A stretch of DNA of 64,000 nt from JAGPDF01 sp052035735. GTDB lineage: Bacteria; Acidobacteriota; Thermoanaerobaculia; Multivoradales; JAGPDF01. Position numbers and translations under genes: made by a program. The stretch covers positions 1-64,000 of the forward strand of contig JBPOHI010000112.1 of the NCBI GenBank assembly GCA_052035735.1, written 5' to 3'. Under the pieces are notes generated by a model. The model saw only the letters and a program-made list of their open reading frames with translations, did no database searches and was not told the origin of the DNA. Below are positions 15,461-23,753 of this stretch, piece after piece; position 1 is the stretch's first letter; each line of letters begins with the position of its first letter.

Positions 15461-17580
15461 CCGCGGCCGAGACTCCCGCCGGACTCCACCTCCGGCTCGA
15501 AGCGCCCGGCGGAGAGCGCCTCGACGCGCTTCGTCGGCCCGAGCACCACCAGCTCGTCACCGTAGCCGACGACCGTCGTCGCATCAGGGACGATCCACTC
15601 CGGCCCGGCCGCTCCGGGACGCTTGATCTCGATCACCCGCACCGCGTAGCGCTGTGGCAACGAGCACTCGGCGAGGGTTCTGCCGGCGAGCTCTTCGGTC
15701 ACGGCGATCGACCGCAGCGAGAAGTCGGGCGGGAGCTCGACGGCCGTGCCGGCCGAGCCCGGCTGATCGCTGGCGACGAAGGTGGACAGAACCGCCGGCC
15801 GGCCGAGAACCTCCTGGGCATAGACCGCCAAGAGGTCACGCTTGGTCACTACACCGCGGAACGTGCCGTCCTCCGCCAGCACCGGCAGGCGCTCGAAGTC
15901 GCTGCGCGCGAAGTCCTCGGCGGCGCGATGCAGGCGATCCGCGATCCCGAGCGTGGTGGTCACCGGCGCCATCAGGTCGTGCGCCAGAACCACGGAGAGC
16001 GACTCGGTCTCGCGCAGCGAGTGCTTGATGTCGTGCAACGAGACGAAGCCGACGAGCCTCTTCGCGCCATCGACGACGAACAGGCGGTGGCGTTTGGTGC
16101 CGAGGAAGCGCTCGACCACTTCGGCATAGGTGGCGGACGGCAGGAGGGTCTCGCGGTCGTCACGCACGAGGTCGGCGACACGCAGGCCGGCGAGCGCCGC
16201 CTCCTCCATCCGCCACGAGAGCTCGACCCCGCGGCGCTCGAGCGGCTCGGTATAGATCGAATAGGGATAGAGCCGCTTCGCCACCATGCTGGAGACGATC
16301 GAGGCGATCATCAGCGGCAGGATGAGATCGTAGTTGCCGGTGAGCTCGAAGAGGATGAGGATCGCCGACAGCGGCGCGTGCGAGCTCCCTGCCGCGACCG
16401 CGGCCATGCCGACCGCGGCGTACGAACCCGAGGAGGCGGTGGCGTGCGGAAAGGCAGAGTGGACGAGCTCGCCGTAGGCTCCGCCGACCAGCGCGCCGAA
16501 ACAGAGCGACGGCGTGAAGTGTCCGCCGGGACAGCCGCTGCCGGCGGTGAGCGCGGTGGCGATGAGCTTGAGGCCGGCGAGCAGCGCGAGGAGGCGCCAG
16601 GGGATGCCCTCCTGGAGCGCCGCCGTGATGGTCGAAAAGCCGTTGCCCAGGACCTGCGGCCAGAAGAAGCCGAGACCGGCGAGGAGGGCCAGGCCGGCGA
16701 TCGGGAGCACCGCCTCGGGGACGATGGCGACACGGCGGAAGAGGCGGGCGAAGAGGCGCACCCCGAGGACGAAGGCGACCGCCGCCAGCGCCCCGACCAG
16801 CCCGAGGCCGAAGTGGAAGGCGATCTCCCAGGGGCTGGCGAGGGCGTAGCCGGTCAACGGGTAGATCGGCGCCGCGCTCTCGGCGGCACGCGACAGCAAC
16901 GTGGCCAGCACCGCCGCGACCACGATCGGCCCGAAGATCTCGAGCGCGAAGCTGCCGAGCACGACTTCCATGGCGAAGAGCGAGCCGCCGATCGGCACGT
17001 TGAACGCCGCGGCGAAACCGGCGGCGGTACCGCAGCCGAGGAGGATCTTGAGCCGCCGCGACGAGAGCCCGAAGCGCTGCCCCAAACCGGACGAGACCGC
17101 CGCGCCGAGGCGAAGCATCGGCCCCTCGCGGCCGAGCGAGCCGCCCGACCCGACGGTCGCGATTGCCGCCGCCGCCGAGTAGAGCACCGGCTTGATCGAC
17201 AGCCGGCCGCCGTGCAGCGCCACCGCCTCGACGAGACTCGAGACGCCGTGGGTCGCGAGCGGGGCTTTCGCCAGTCGTTGGAGGACGGCGACGAGAACGC
17301 CGCCGGTGAGGAGCGCGAGCAGGACACGCCAGCCGGAGAGGCCGGCGCGCACGGCGAACTCGAAGTTCGGGGTGTATCCCCAGAGGAGCACGCGCAGGCC
17401 TTCGGAGAGACGCTGCACGATGACCGCGAGGGCTCCGGCGACGAGCCCGACGGTGGGCACCAGCGCGAAGAAGATCCGGTCCTCGCGGGTCGAGAGAGCG
17501 AAACGCCGCGAGACGACGAACTCGACCCGCCGAAAGGCCCTGCGCATCCACCGGGCAACCCCGGAGCGGGAGAGCGTCAT
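15457..17580 (-). CDS. ClC-family chloride channel with CBS pair and TrkA-C-like domain
   Basis: The 707-residue protein starts at ATG 17580; the longer frame would run into the WG-repeat gene. The ClC membrane core occupies about residues 30-455, with the selectivity motifs GREGPM (external gating Glu152) and GSGCPGGHFTPSL. Where E. coli ClC has two Glu (202/203), this protein has FAMEVVLG, i.e. Glu205 then Val206. Val here is the channel-type state, which predicts passive chloride flux rather than H+/Cl- exchange. Two CBS motifs follow (about 475-600), then a TrkA-C-like regulatory domain (about 625-700). The WG-repeat gene is 16 bases upstream and the 4-Cys gene overlaps downstream. Confidence 0.93.
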   Translation of the reverse strand: MTLSRSGVARWMRRAFRRVEFVVSRRFALSTREDRIFFALVPTVGLVAGALAVIVQRLSEGLRVLLWGYTPNFEFAVRAGLSGWRVLLALLTGGVLVAVLQRLAKAPLATHGVSSLVEAVALHGGRLSIKPVLYSAAAAIATVGSGGSLGREGPMLRLGAAVSSGLGQRFGLSSRRLKILLGCGTAAGFAAAFNVPIGGSLFAMEVVLGSFALEIFGPIVVAAVLATLLSRAAESAAPIYPLTGYALASPWEIAFHFGLGLVGALAAVAFVLGVRLFARLFRRVAIVPEAVLPIAGLALLAGLGFFWPQVLGNGFSTITAALQEGIPWRLLALLAGLKLIATALTAGSGCPGGHFTPSLCFGALVGGAYGELVHSAFPHATASSGSYAAVGMAAVAAGSSHAPLSAILILFELTGNYDLILPLMIASIVSSMVAKRLYPYSIYTEPLERRGVELSWRMEEAALAGLRVADLVRDDRETLLPSATYAEVVERFLGTKRHRLFVVDGAKRLVGFVSLHDIKHSLRETESLSVVLAHDLMAPVTTTLGIADRLHRAAEDFARSDFERLPVLAEDGTFRGVVTKRDLLAVYAQEVLGRPAVLSTFVASDQPGSAGTAVELPPDFSLRSIAVTEELAGRTLAECSLPQRYAVRVIEIKRPGAAGPEWIVPDATTVVGYGDELVVLGPTKRVEALSAGRFEPEVESGGSLGRG

Positions 17581-17596
17581 GAAGCTCCGGAATGTA

Positions 17597-18307
17597 TCAG
17601 GGTCGCTCGTCGAGCTTCTGCAGCGCCTCGCGGGAGTACTTGATCGGCACGACCGTCCGCCCTGTCCTGTCGATGTAGCCCCACAGCCCGCCGCTGATCT
17701 CGCTGTGGCCGTCTCCGTCGGGCTCCCCTGCCCGGCAGCCGACACAGACCCTCGCCCGGCCTCCTTCGAAAGGGAAGCCCCAGTCGAAGCTCGGCGCGAC
17801 GGCCACCGCGAGCTCGAGGTCGAGGTAGCCGACCTTCCTCTCTCCGTCGACCGTCCGGAGCGTGCGCACCAGCCCTTCGGAAAAATCGTCCGCCCAATTG
17901 TCGTAGGTCGGAACGCGCGCGCTCCTGCCGTCCGGGCGGACGTAGTAGAAGTGCTCCCCGAAGCGGACCAGAGCGAGCCCGTCCGCGTCGAAGTCGAGCG
18001 CCGCGAGATGCTCCGGCCGGAGCTCCGCCGTGCCGTCGCTCCGCTCGGTCCCGCAGTCGGTGAAGGAGGTCACCTCCCCCTCTCGCGCCAGGTGCCTCGA
18101 CGAGGCTGCCGGCAAGCAAGAGCAAGCGGAGCCGCCGTCAGCGGCCAGAACCGCCGAGGGTGAGAGGCGCAGGGGCAGGAGGAGCGCGAGCGCCCCCCAT
18201 CGCAGGCCGCGCGAAAGTGCCAGCCGTCTTGCGCGACTTGGCCGACCTGCGCGATCCCCTCCGCCGTCGAGCTTTCTCTTGCGACGCGCCAGACCTCGGA
18301 ATGCCAT
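17597..18307 (-). CDS. Exported WG-repeat-like protein
   Basis: The 236-residue protein has a basic leader and a hydrophobic stretch (LRWGALALLLPLRLSPSAV) ending near LAADGG, so it is probably exported; the true start could be further in. WG-repeat features are visible: ALVRFGEHFYYVRPDGR, GYLDLELAVAVAPSFDWGFPF and GLWGYIDRTGRTVVPIKY, the last being the classic WGYID-x-x-G-x-x-V-I-P pattern. The function of WG repeats is poorly known (ligand-binding beta structure). Cys occurs as SACSC, TDC and CVGC. The gene is first in the operon with the ClC channel. Confidence 0.72.
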   Translation of the reverse strand: MAFRGLARRKRKLDGGGDRAGRPSRARRLALSRGLRWGALALLLPLRLSPSAVLAADGGSACSCLPAASSRHLAREGEVTSFTDCGTERSDGTAELRPEHLAALDFDADGLALVRFGEHFYYVRPDGRSARVPTYDNWADDFSEGLVRTLRTVDGERKVGYLDLELAVAVAPSFDWGFPFEGGRARVCVGCRAGEPDGDGHSEISGGLWGYIDRTGRTVVPIKYSREALQKLDERP

Positions 18308-18497
18308 TCGCTCTCTCCTCTTCCGGCAGCGCAGACTACGCCAGAGCGATCCCGAGCGGCGCCCTCCCCAGCTTGCCGCACCGCGGATGCAGCGCTATCG
18401 TGCCACCGCACCGCTGACCGTCTCGACAGGCCGGCGGGAGCGCCGCCGGCGCTGCGGTCGCGACTCTCGCATCGCGCGCCATTCCGGAGGTTGTCGG

Positions 18498-19601
18498 ATG
18501 ACCGAAGAAGGGGCTCGACCGGAGGCGCTCGACGCGGCGCCGAAAGAGAGCGGTGACCTCCGCATCGCCACGCCTCGGCAATTCCTGCCGCGACTCTTCT
18601 GGTTCGAGCGCGTCGCGCTCGCGATGTTGCTGGCGACGGTCCTCTCCCTGTGGCTCCGCGGACGACCGGTCGACTCCGCGGCGATTCTCTACATCGCCAA
18701 GGTGGTCGCCAAGCGCCTGCCAGGGCTGCTGGTGGCCGGCCTTCTCTGCCAGCTCGCAGCGGCGGCCTGGCGCCGCGAAGTGCGCAGCTACCTGCGAGCC
18801 GCCGGCTCCCTTCAGAGTCTCCTGCTGTTGGCGCGCGCCTGGTTGGGCCTCGCCACCGTCACGTTCGCCTACACCTACCTCAAGGTGAGCGTTCCCCTGC
18901 TCCACGAGCGCCTCTTCGACGGCACCCTGGAGCGCCTCGATCGCGCGCTCCACTTGGGCTTCTCTCCCACCGTCTTTGCCGTCGAGCTGGTCGGCGGCAC
19001 GGTCCTGGCTCCGCTGCTGGACATCTACTACCTGCTTTGGCTGACGACCATCCTGCTGTTCCAGAGTGCCACCTTCTGGTCGGTCTCCCTGCCGCGCCGG
19101 CGCAACTTCCTGCTCGCCTGCGGCTTGCTCTGGTTCGCTGGCGGCTGGGTCTATGTCGCGTTCCCCGCGCTGGGACCGTGCTACGCCACGCCCGAGGTCT
19201 ATGCCGCAGTCAGGAGCGAGCTCCCCAACGCCTCGGCCCTGCAGGCGCGGCTCCGGCGAAATCACGAGCAGGTGGTCGCCAGCCGGGACGGACGCCGGCG
19301 CGACATTCAGCCGCTTCTGGCCGTCGCCGCCATGCCGTCGCTCCATGTCGGCGGGCACTGGCTGTTGGCGCTCTGGGCTCGTCGCCACGCGCGCCGCCTC
19401 TTCCTGCCGCTGGCGCTCGCTACCGGCCTGACCTTCCTGGGCTCCCTTGCTACAGGCTGGCACTGGGCCGTCGATGGCTACGCCGGGATGCTGCTCGCCT
19501 GGGCGGCGGTGGCGCTCGCCGACCGCTGGGAGCCCGTGCCCGCCGACGCGACGACCGCCACGGTCGAAGCTCCCCCGGAGATCGCGGGCGCCCCGGCCTG
19601 A
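18498..19601 (+). CDS. PAP2-superfamily membrane phosphatase / phosphotransferase
   Basis: ATG 18498 is preceded by GGAGG with 7-base spacing, which decides the start within a longer open frame. The 367 residues contain about six membrane helices. PAP2 motif 2 appears as AAMPSLHVG and motif 3 as TGWHWAVDGYAG, with the His and Asp of the HxxxD signature. The motif-1 Lys/Arg is less clear, possibly RRNHEQVV. This pattern is like the PAP2_3 group that includes inositol-phosphorylceramide synthase-like enzymes. It probably dephosphorylates a lipid phosphate or transfers a phospho-headgroup at the inner membrane. Confidence 0.82.
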   Translation: MTEEGARPEALDAAPKESGDLRIATPRQFLPRLFWFERVALAMLLATVLSLWLRGRPVDSAAILYIAKVVAKRLPGLLVAGLLCQLAAAAWRREVRSYLRAAGSLQSLLLLARAWLGLATVTFAYTYLKVSVPLLHERLFDGTLERLDRALHLGFSPTVFAVELVGGTVLAPLLDIYYLLWLTTILLFQSATFWSVSLPRRRNFLLACGLLWFAGGWVYVAFPALGPCYATPEVYAAVRSELPNASALQARLRRNHEQVVASRDGRRRDIQPLLAVAAMPSLHVGGHWLLALWARRHARRLFLPLALATGLTFLGSLATGWHWAVDGYAGMLLAWAAVALADRWEPVPADATTATVEAPPEIAGAPA

Positions 19602-19614
19602 CGCTGCGCACGCC

Positions 19615-20994
19615 TCAGGGAGTGGCCCAGGTGTAGCTGCTTCCGCGCTCGAACCCGTCGGCCAGGATCAGCTCGCTCTCGGTTCGCAGGGCGGCGACCT
19701 GCGAGATACCGCCGTCGACGGCGCTCCCGGCCGCCACGACGCGGCCGCCGACGAGCGCCGCGGCGCGCGCCGCGTCGAGCCCGTCCACGTCGAGATCGAA
19801 CTCCAGGAACTGAAACCCGTCGCCCGAAAAGGAGCTGTCGAGCGCGCCGCTGGTCGTCACGCGAGCGAGGAAGAAGCTCGATGCCTGGGTCCCGGGAGGA
19901 TCGTTCGCCCCCACCGCGACGATCCGGCGGTCCGACTGCACCAGCACCTGGCTGACGTGCGTGTCGCCGGAGGGCAGGAGCGGCACGATTCCGTCGGCGC
20001 TAAAGAGGAAGTCCATCGCGCCCGAGTCGATGAGCCGGGCGAGTCCGGCGAAGTCGGGAGCCGCCGCGGTCCCCGCGCTCGTCGCGACCACGATCCGGCG
20101 GCCGTTCGGATCGTAGGCCAGCGCGGTGACCCGCTGCTCCGGTGCGCCCGTGAGGGTCCGGATGCCGTCCGCTCCGGCGAAATCCGGATCCGGGTCGCCG
20201 TTGGCCAGCCTGCGGGCGACGTAGGGGCGCGCCAAGCCGTCGATCTGGGATTCGCCGCCGACGACGATCCGCCCATCCGGATCGACGAGCACCGAGGTCG
20301 CGTAGTCGTAGTCGGTTGCCCCTTCGACGGCGTCGAAGACGACGCGGCCGACGTCGCCGAAGCTCGTGTCCGAGGCGCCCGTACTCAGGTAGCGGGCGAC
20401 GATCGTGTCGGTCTCGCCGCTCGAGAGGCACTGGAAGCAGCGGCCCGCCAGCACGATCTTGCCGTCGTTCTGGATCGCCGCAGCCAGGATGAGCACGCTC
20501 CAGCCGGAGCTGAACGAGAGCTCGTGCATGCCGTCGGTGCTGAAGGTGAGGTCGAGGTCACCTTCAGCGGTGAGACGCGCCAGCACGGGGGTGCGTTCGG
20601 TGTCGTCCTGGCCGCGAAAGACCACTACCAGCCGGCCATCGAGACGTTCGAGCACCGCGACGAGCCGGTCGACCCCGCCCTGGTTGTAGGGGATCGTGCG
20701 CCGCCCGGCGGCGCCGAAGGAGGTGTCGAGGCTCCCATCCGCCGCCAGCGCAATCACCCCGGCGTCGGCACTCCAGTAGCCGATGCGAAGGTCGCCGCTG
20801 CGGAGGGCGAGCAGGTTCTCGACGATCCCCTGTCCGAAGTCGGCCTGCCCGCCATCGGCGAAGGTGGCATCGAGGGCGCCGTCGCCGGCGGCGACCTCTG
20901 GTCCCGCCAGGCCGAGGAGGGCAGCTGCGAGAGGGGCAAACCGTCGCGCGAGAGAGCGCGGCAAGTGGGGTCGTGAGAGGGCGCGTCCAAGCAT
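19615..20994 (-). CDS. Exported delta-60 repeat protein with D(G/S)FE...W C-terminal tail
   Basis: ATG 20994 is preferred because GGGAG lies 5 bases upstream and a signal peptide follows (LARRFAPLAAALLGLAGPEVAAG). The 459-residue protein carries about seven delta-60 repeats, recognised by L-D-x-(S/T)-F-x-x-x-G units such as GALDATFADGG, GSLDTSFGAAGR, DLTFSTDGM, ASDTSFGDVGR and GALDSSFSGDGF, each followed by a beta-strand pattern (RIVVGG, KIVLAGR, RRIVAVG). Delta-60 proteins are predicted beta-propellers of unknown role. The last residues, ELILADGFERGSSYTWATP, are outside the repeat and match the tail of the ELWxxDGT protein. Confidence 0.88.
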   Translation of the reverse strand: MLGRALSRPHLPRSLARRFAPLAAALLGLAGPEVAAGDGALDATFADGGQADFGQGIVENLLALRSGDLRIGYWSADAGVIALAADGSLDTSFGAAGRRTIPYNQGGVDRLVAVLERLDGRLVVVFRGQDDTERTPVLARLTAEGDLDLTFSTDGMHELSFSSGWSVLILAAAIQNDGKIVLAGRCFQCLSSGETDTIVARYLSTGASDTSFGDVGRVVFDAVEGATDYDYATSVLVDPDGRIVVGGESQIDGLARPYVARRLANGDPDPDFAGADGIRTLTGAPEQRVTALAYDPNGRRIVVATSAGTAAAPDFAGLARLIDSGAMDFLFSADGIVPLLPSGDTHVSQVLVQSDRRIVAVGANDPPGTQASSFFLARVTTSGALDSSFSGDGFQFLEFDLDVDGLDAARAAALVGGRVVAAGSAVDGGISQVAALRTESELILADGFERGSSYTWATP

Positions 20995-21040
20995 GGGATC
21001 TCCCGGTGTGGCTGCTGCACGGAAGAACGCCGAACCGGCA

Positions 21041-21093
21041 GAAAGGGCGACATGCGCATCCGGCCGTCGGGTCCTAAACCCAAACGCCCTTTC
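21041..21093. repeat. Spaced inverted repeat GAAAGGGCG / CGCCCTTTC
   Basis: Nine-base perfect arms at 21041-21049 and 21085-21093 are separated by 35 bases. The site lies about 50-100 bases upstream of the delta-60 gene start, a position suitable for an operator or a leader-RNA stem. There is no T-run. Confidence 0.4.
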
Positions 21094-21117
21094 CTGCGTA
21101 TGCATTCATGTAGTCAG

Positions 21118-21139
21118 AGAGCGACCTCCGGGTCGCTCT
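21118..21139. repeat. Hairpin AGAGCGACC / GGTCGCTCT
   Basis: A perfect 9-bp stem (21118-21126 with 21131-21139) with a 4-base loop. It has only two T after it on the + strand and none on the minus strand, so it is not a clear intrinsic terminator. It could end the permease transcript or be part of the delta-60 leader. Confidence 0.45.
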
Positions 21140-21267
21140 TCCTGCCGGGGAGCCACCGGGAGCGTCCGCTTCCGGGATCGGGGTCCCCGCCGGCGGAACG
21201 AAGCCGTTCCGCACGTCGCAGTCCTCCCACTCCGCGCTCCCAGCGAGTCGCGCGATTCCACCCCAGC

Positions 21268-21292
21268 CGGGGGGGCCCCAACGGCCCCCCCG
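21268..21292 (-). repeat. Strong GC hairpin downstream of the LolC/E-like gene
   Basis: A perfect 10-bp stem, CGGGGGGGCC (21268-21277) with GGCCCCCCCG (21283-21292), and a 5-base loop, 34 bases past the permease stop. Very high predicted stability but no U-tract on the minus strand, so it may protect or help end the transcript rather than terminate it alone. Confidence 0.5.
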
Positions 21293-21325
21293 ACGTCCTG
21301 CCGCGTTCGCCTCTCGCGCGGCGAC

Positions 21326-22564
21326 CTATTCGTAGCGCAGCGCAGCGGATGGGTCGAGGGTGAGGGCGCGGCGGGAGGGAAGCCAGCAGGAGAGCAAGGT
21401 CACCGCCAGGGTGAAGAGGGCGATGAGGCCGGCGTCCCGGGGCGCGAGGTGGAACGGCACGGCGCGCAGAAAGTAGATCGACGCGATCTCGGGACCGAAG
21501 GAGATGAGCTCGAAGGTGTTCATCACCCAGGAGATGGCCGCCGCGAGGGCCAGACCCAGGACCGTGCCGGTCGCCCCCAACGCGCCACCGTAGAGCAGGA
21601 AGACCCGCCGCAGGCTCTGCGGCGCGAGACCGAGGGCGGCGAGCACTCCGAGGTCGCGCCGCCGCTCGCGCACCAGTACCACGAGGCTCGAGGCAACGTT
21701 GAACGTCGACACCAGAACGATCAGGCCGAGGAGGAGAAAGAGCGCCGCCTTTTGCAGCGCCAGCGCGGCGAAGAGCTCGCGGTTCAGCTCCTTCCAGTCG
21801 GTCACCAGGGTGCCGTCGGGGGCGAGGTCGCGGATCGCTTCGGCAACCTCCGGCGCGCGTTCGAGGTCGCTCACGACCACTTCGAGGCTCTCCATCCCCT
21901 CCGGCGACAGAGCGACCACGGTGTCGCGCGAGGTCACCGCCCATTCGCGGTCGAACTCGGCGAAGCCGGAGGTAAAGGTGCCGGCGAAGCGCAACGTGCG
22001 GTAGACGAACTTCGGGGCCCCTTCGCCGACCGCGACCACGACCAGGCGCAGGCGCTCTCCCGGAGCCACTCCGAGCTCGTGGGCGAGATCGACCCCGAGC
22101 ACCACGCCGGGAATGCCGTCGGCGTCCGGCGAGAGATCGGCCGAGCCGGCCGACAGAAGCCCGGCATCGGCGGCAGCGCCGCGCAACGTCACCTCCGCCT
22201 CGCGCCCGCCGGTCGCCAGCACGCCCTGAACGTAAGCCACCCGATCGACCCTGCGGACCTCGCCGAGGCCGCGGATCGCCGTGGAGAGTCGGCTGGCACC
22301 CGCCTCGCGGTCGAGCACGAGGGGCGGATAGACGAGGACCGCGGCGTTCGCCCCGACCAGCTTCTTCTGGAGGTCGCCGCTGTAGCCGGTCATCAGCGCC
22401 ATGGCGACGCCCATCGCGGTGACACCGAGCGTCGATGCGGCCAGCGCCGCGAGCGCCGTCGAGGAGAGCAGGCGGCTTCCCCGCCCGCGCAGGAACCGCA
22501 GGGCCAGAGCGGCAAGTAGCGAGCCACCGAGCGGTGTCGGTGCGGCGGGAGGCCCGGAGCTCAC
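21326..22564 (-). CDS. LolC/LolE-like ABC transporter permease (FtsX family)
   Basis: The 412-residue protein starts at GTG 22564, which overlaps the carA stop (GTGA); the longer frame upstream is shadow of carA. Topology is one N-terminal helix (around TALAALAASTLGVTAMGVAM), a large periplasmic domain and three C-terminal helices (LFLLLGLIVLVSTFNVASSL onward), as in the lipoprotein-releasing LolCDE permeases. The ending LTLDPSAALRYE is the family-typical tail. Its likely role is extraction of outer-membrane lipoproteins from the inner membrane. No LolD ATPase gene is adjacent, which is unusual. Confidence 0.85.
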   Translation of the reverse strand: MSSGPPAAPTPLGGSLLAALALRFLRGRGSRLLSSTALAALAASTLGVTAMGVAMALMTGYSGDLQKKLVGANAAVLVYPPLVLDREAGASRLSTAIRGLGEVRRVDRVAYVQGVLATGGREAEVTLRGAAADAGLLSAGSADLSPDADGIPGVVLGVDLAHELGVAPGERLRLVVVAVGEGAPKFVYRTLRFAGTFTSGFAEFDREWAVTSRDTVVALSPEGMESLEVVVSDLERAPEVAEAIRDLAPDGTLVTDWKELNRELFAALALQKAALFLLLGLIVLVSTFNVASSLVVLVRERRRDLGVLAALGLAPQSLRRVFLLYGGALGATGTVLGLALAAAISWVMNTFELISFGPEIASIYFLRAVPFHLAPRDAGLIALFTLAVTLLSCWLPSRRALTLDPSAALRYE

Positions 22565-23682
22565 GCCTCGCGGCCGAGCGCGCTGCCGCCGTGCGCCACC
22601 AACTCGAGGAAGCGGCCGAAGAGCGGCGCGGCGTCGTGCGGACCCGGGGCGGCCTCCGGGTGGTACTGGACCGAGAGGATCGGCCGGCCGGCGACGCCGA
22701 AGGCCTCCACCGTGCCGTCGTTCAGATTGACCTCGGTCGCCGCGCAGCCCGCGGGCAGCGACTCGGGGTCGACCGCGAAGCCGTGGTTCTGACTGGTGAT
22801 CGTCACCGCTCGCGTCGCGAGATCGACCACCGGCTGGTTGCCGCCGTGATGGCCGAACTTGAGTTTGTAAGTCCGGCCGCCCATCGCCAGCCCGAGCAGC
22901 TGGTGACCGAGACAGATGCCGAAGGTCGGCAGGCCGGAGTCGATCAGCTCGCGCACCGCAGCGATGACGTCGACCAGCGGCTCGGGATCTCCAGGGCCGT
23001 TCGAAAGCACGACGCCATGGACGGCGAGCGCGCGCACTGCCGCAGCGGGCGTGCGCGCCGGCACCACGGTCAGGCGCGCGCCGCGCGCGGTGAGCGAGCG
23101 CAGGATGTTGGTCTTGATGCCGAAGTCGTAGACCGCGAGGTGAAAGCGCTCTTCGACACCCGGATCGGCCGCGAGCACGTGCGGCGCGGCACAGGTGACT
23201 TCGTCGACCAGCGCCCGGCCGGTCATCACCGGGAAATCGCGCACCTCGGCGAGCAGCGCTGCGACCTCGCTGCGCTCCGAGGTCAGCACGCCGCGCAGGG
23301 CGCCGCGATCCCGCAACTTGCGCACCAGAGCGCGGGTATCGATGCCATCGAGCGCCGGAACGCCGTGCGCCTGGAGATCGGCGACCAGACCACTCTCGCT
23401 GCCGAAGTTCGAAGGCTGGCGGGTGAACTGCCGTGCGACGAAGCCCTCGACCCAGACTCGCCCCGACTCGGCGCTGGCGCGGTTCATGCCGTAGTTGCCG
23501 ATGTGCGGATGGGTCATGACGACGATCTGCCCGCGATACGAGGGGTCGGTGAGAACCTCCTGATAGCCGCTCATGGCGGTGTTGAAGACCACCTCGCCGA
23601 AACGGGTGCCAGGGGCGGCGGCGCGGCCCTCGTAGACCGAGCCGTCTTCGAGCACGAGCAGAGCGGGGCGGGCGGGGGTCAT
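22561..23682 (-). CDS. carA: Carbamoyl-phosphate synthase small subunit (glutaminase)
   Basis: The 373-residue protein hydrolyses glutamine and delivers ammonia to CarB for carbamoyl phosphate (arginine and pyrimidine synthesis). The N-terminal CPSase domain shows LVLEDGSVYEGRA, GEVVFNTAMSGYQEVLTDPS and NYGMN. The class I glutaminase domain has the nucleophile in FGICLGHQLLGLA and the downstream His region in TSQNHGFAV. Length matches the family (about 370-385). carB is not in the window. Divergent from the exported orphan at 23754 and coupled to the LolC/E-like gene. Confidence 0.96.
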   Translation of the reverse strand: MTPARPALLVLEDGSVYEGRAAAPGTRFGEVVFNTAMSGYQEVLTDPSYRGQIVVMTHPHIGNYGMNRASAESGRVWVEGFVARQFTRQPSNFGSESGLVADLQAHGVPALDGIDTRALVRKLRDRGALRGVLTSERSEVAALLAEVRDFPVMTGRALVDEVTCAAPHVLAADPGVEERFHLAVYDFGIKTNILRSLTARGARLTVVPARTPAAAVRALAVHGVVLSNGPGDPEPLVDVIAAVRELIDSGLPTFGICLGHQLLGLAMGGRTYKLKFGHHGGNQPVVDLATRAVTITSQNHGFAVDPESLPAGCAATEVNLNDGTVEAFGVAGRPILSVQYHPEAAPGPHDAAPLFGRFLELVAHGGSALGREA

Positions 23683-23753
23683 GGGCGAGCCGAATCCTCC
23701 TCGAAAGCGTCCGCCCGTATACTATCGCTCCCATGGATCCGGAAAGGACGCGC

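Larger units (their letters stand above)
20995..21325. other. 331-bp intergenic region with three inverted repeats
   Basis: No gene is supported here: short frames have arginine-rich shadow composition and no good ribosome site. On the minus strand it is the leader of the delta-60 gene and the trailer of the LolC/E-like permease gene. It contains three inverted repeats (21041-21093, 21118-21139 and 21268-21292). No convincing sigma-70 promoter was found by eye. Confidence 0.6.

Noticed and set aside
15928..17643. 571-residue + strand open frame opposite the ClC gene
   Set aside because: Charge-repetitive composition (Glu/Arg/Asp-rich) with no motif; explained by the ClC coding sequence on the other strand.
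17577..18125. 182-residue minus-strand frame overlapping the WG-repeat gene
   Set aside because: Gly/Arg/Ala-rich, no motif; the overlapping frame at 17597-18307 has WG-repeat features and a signal peptide.
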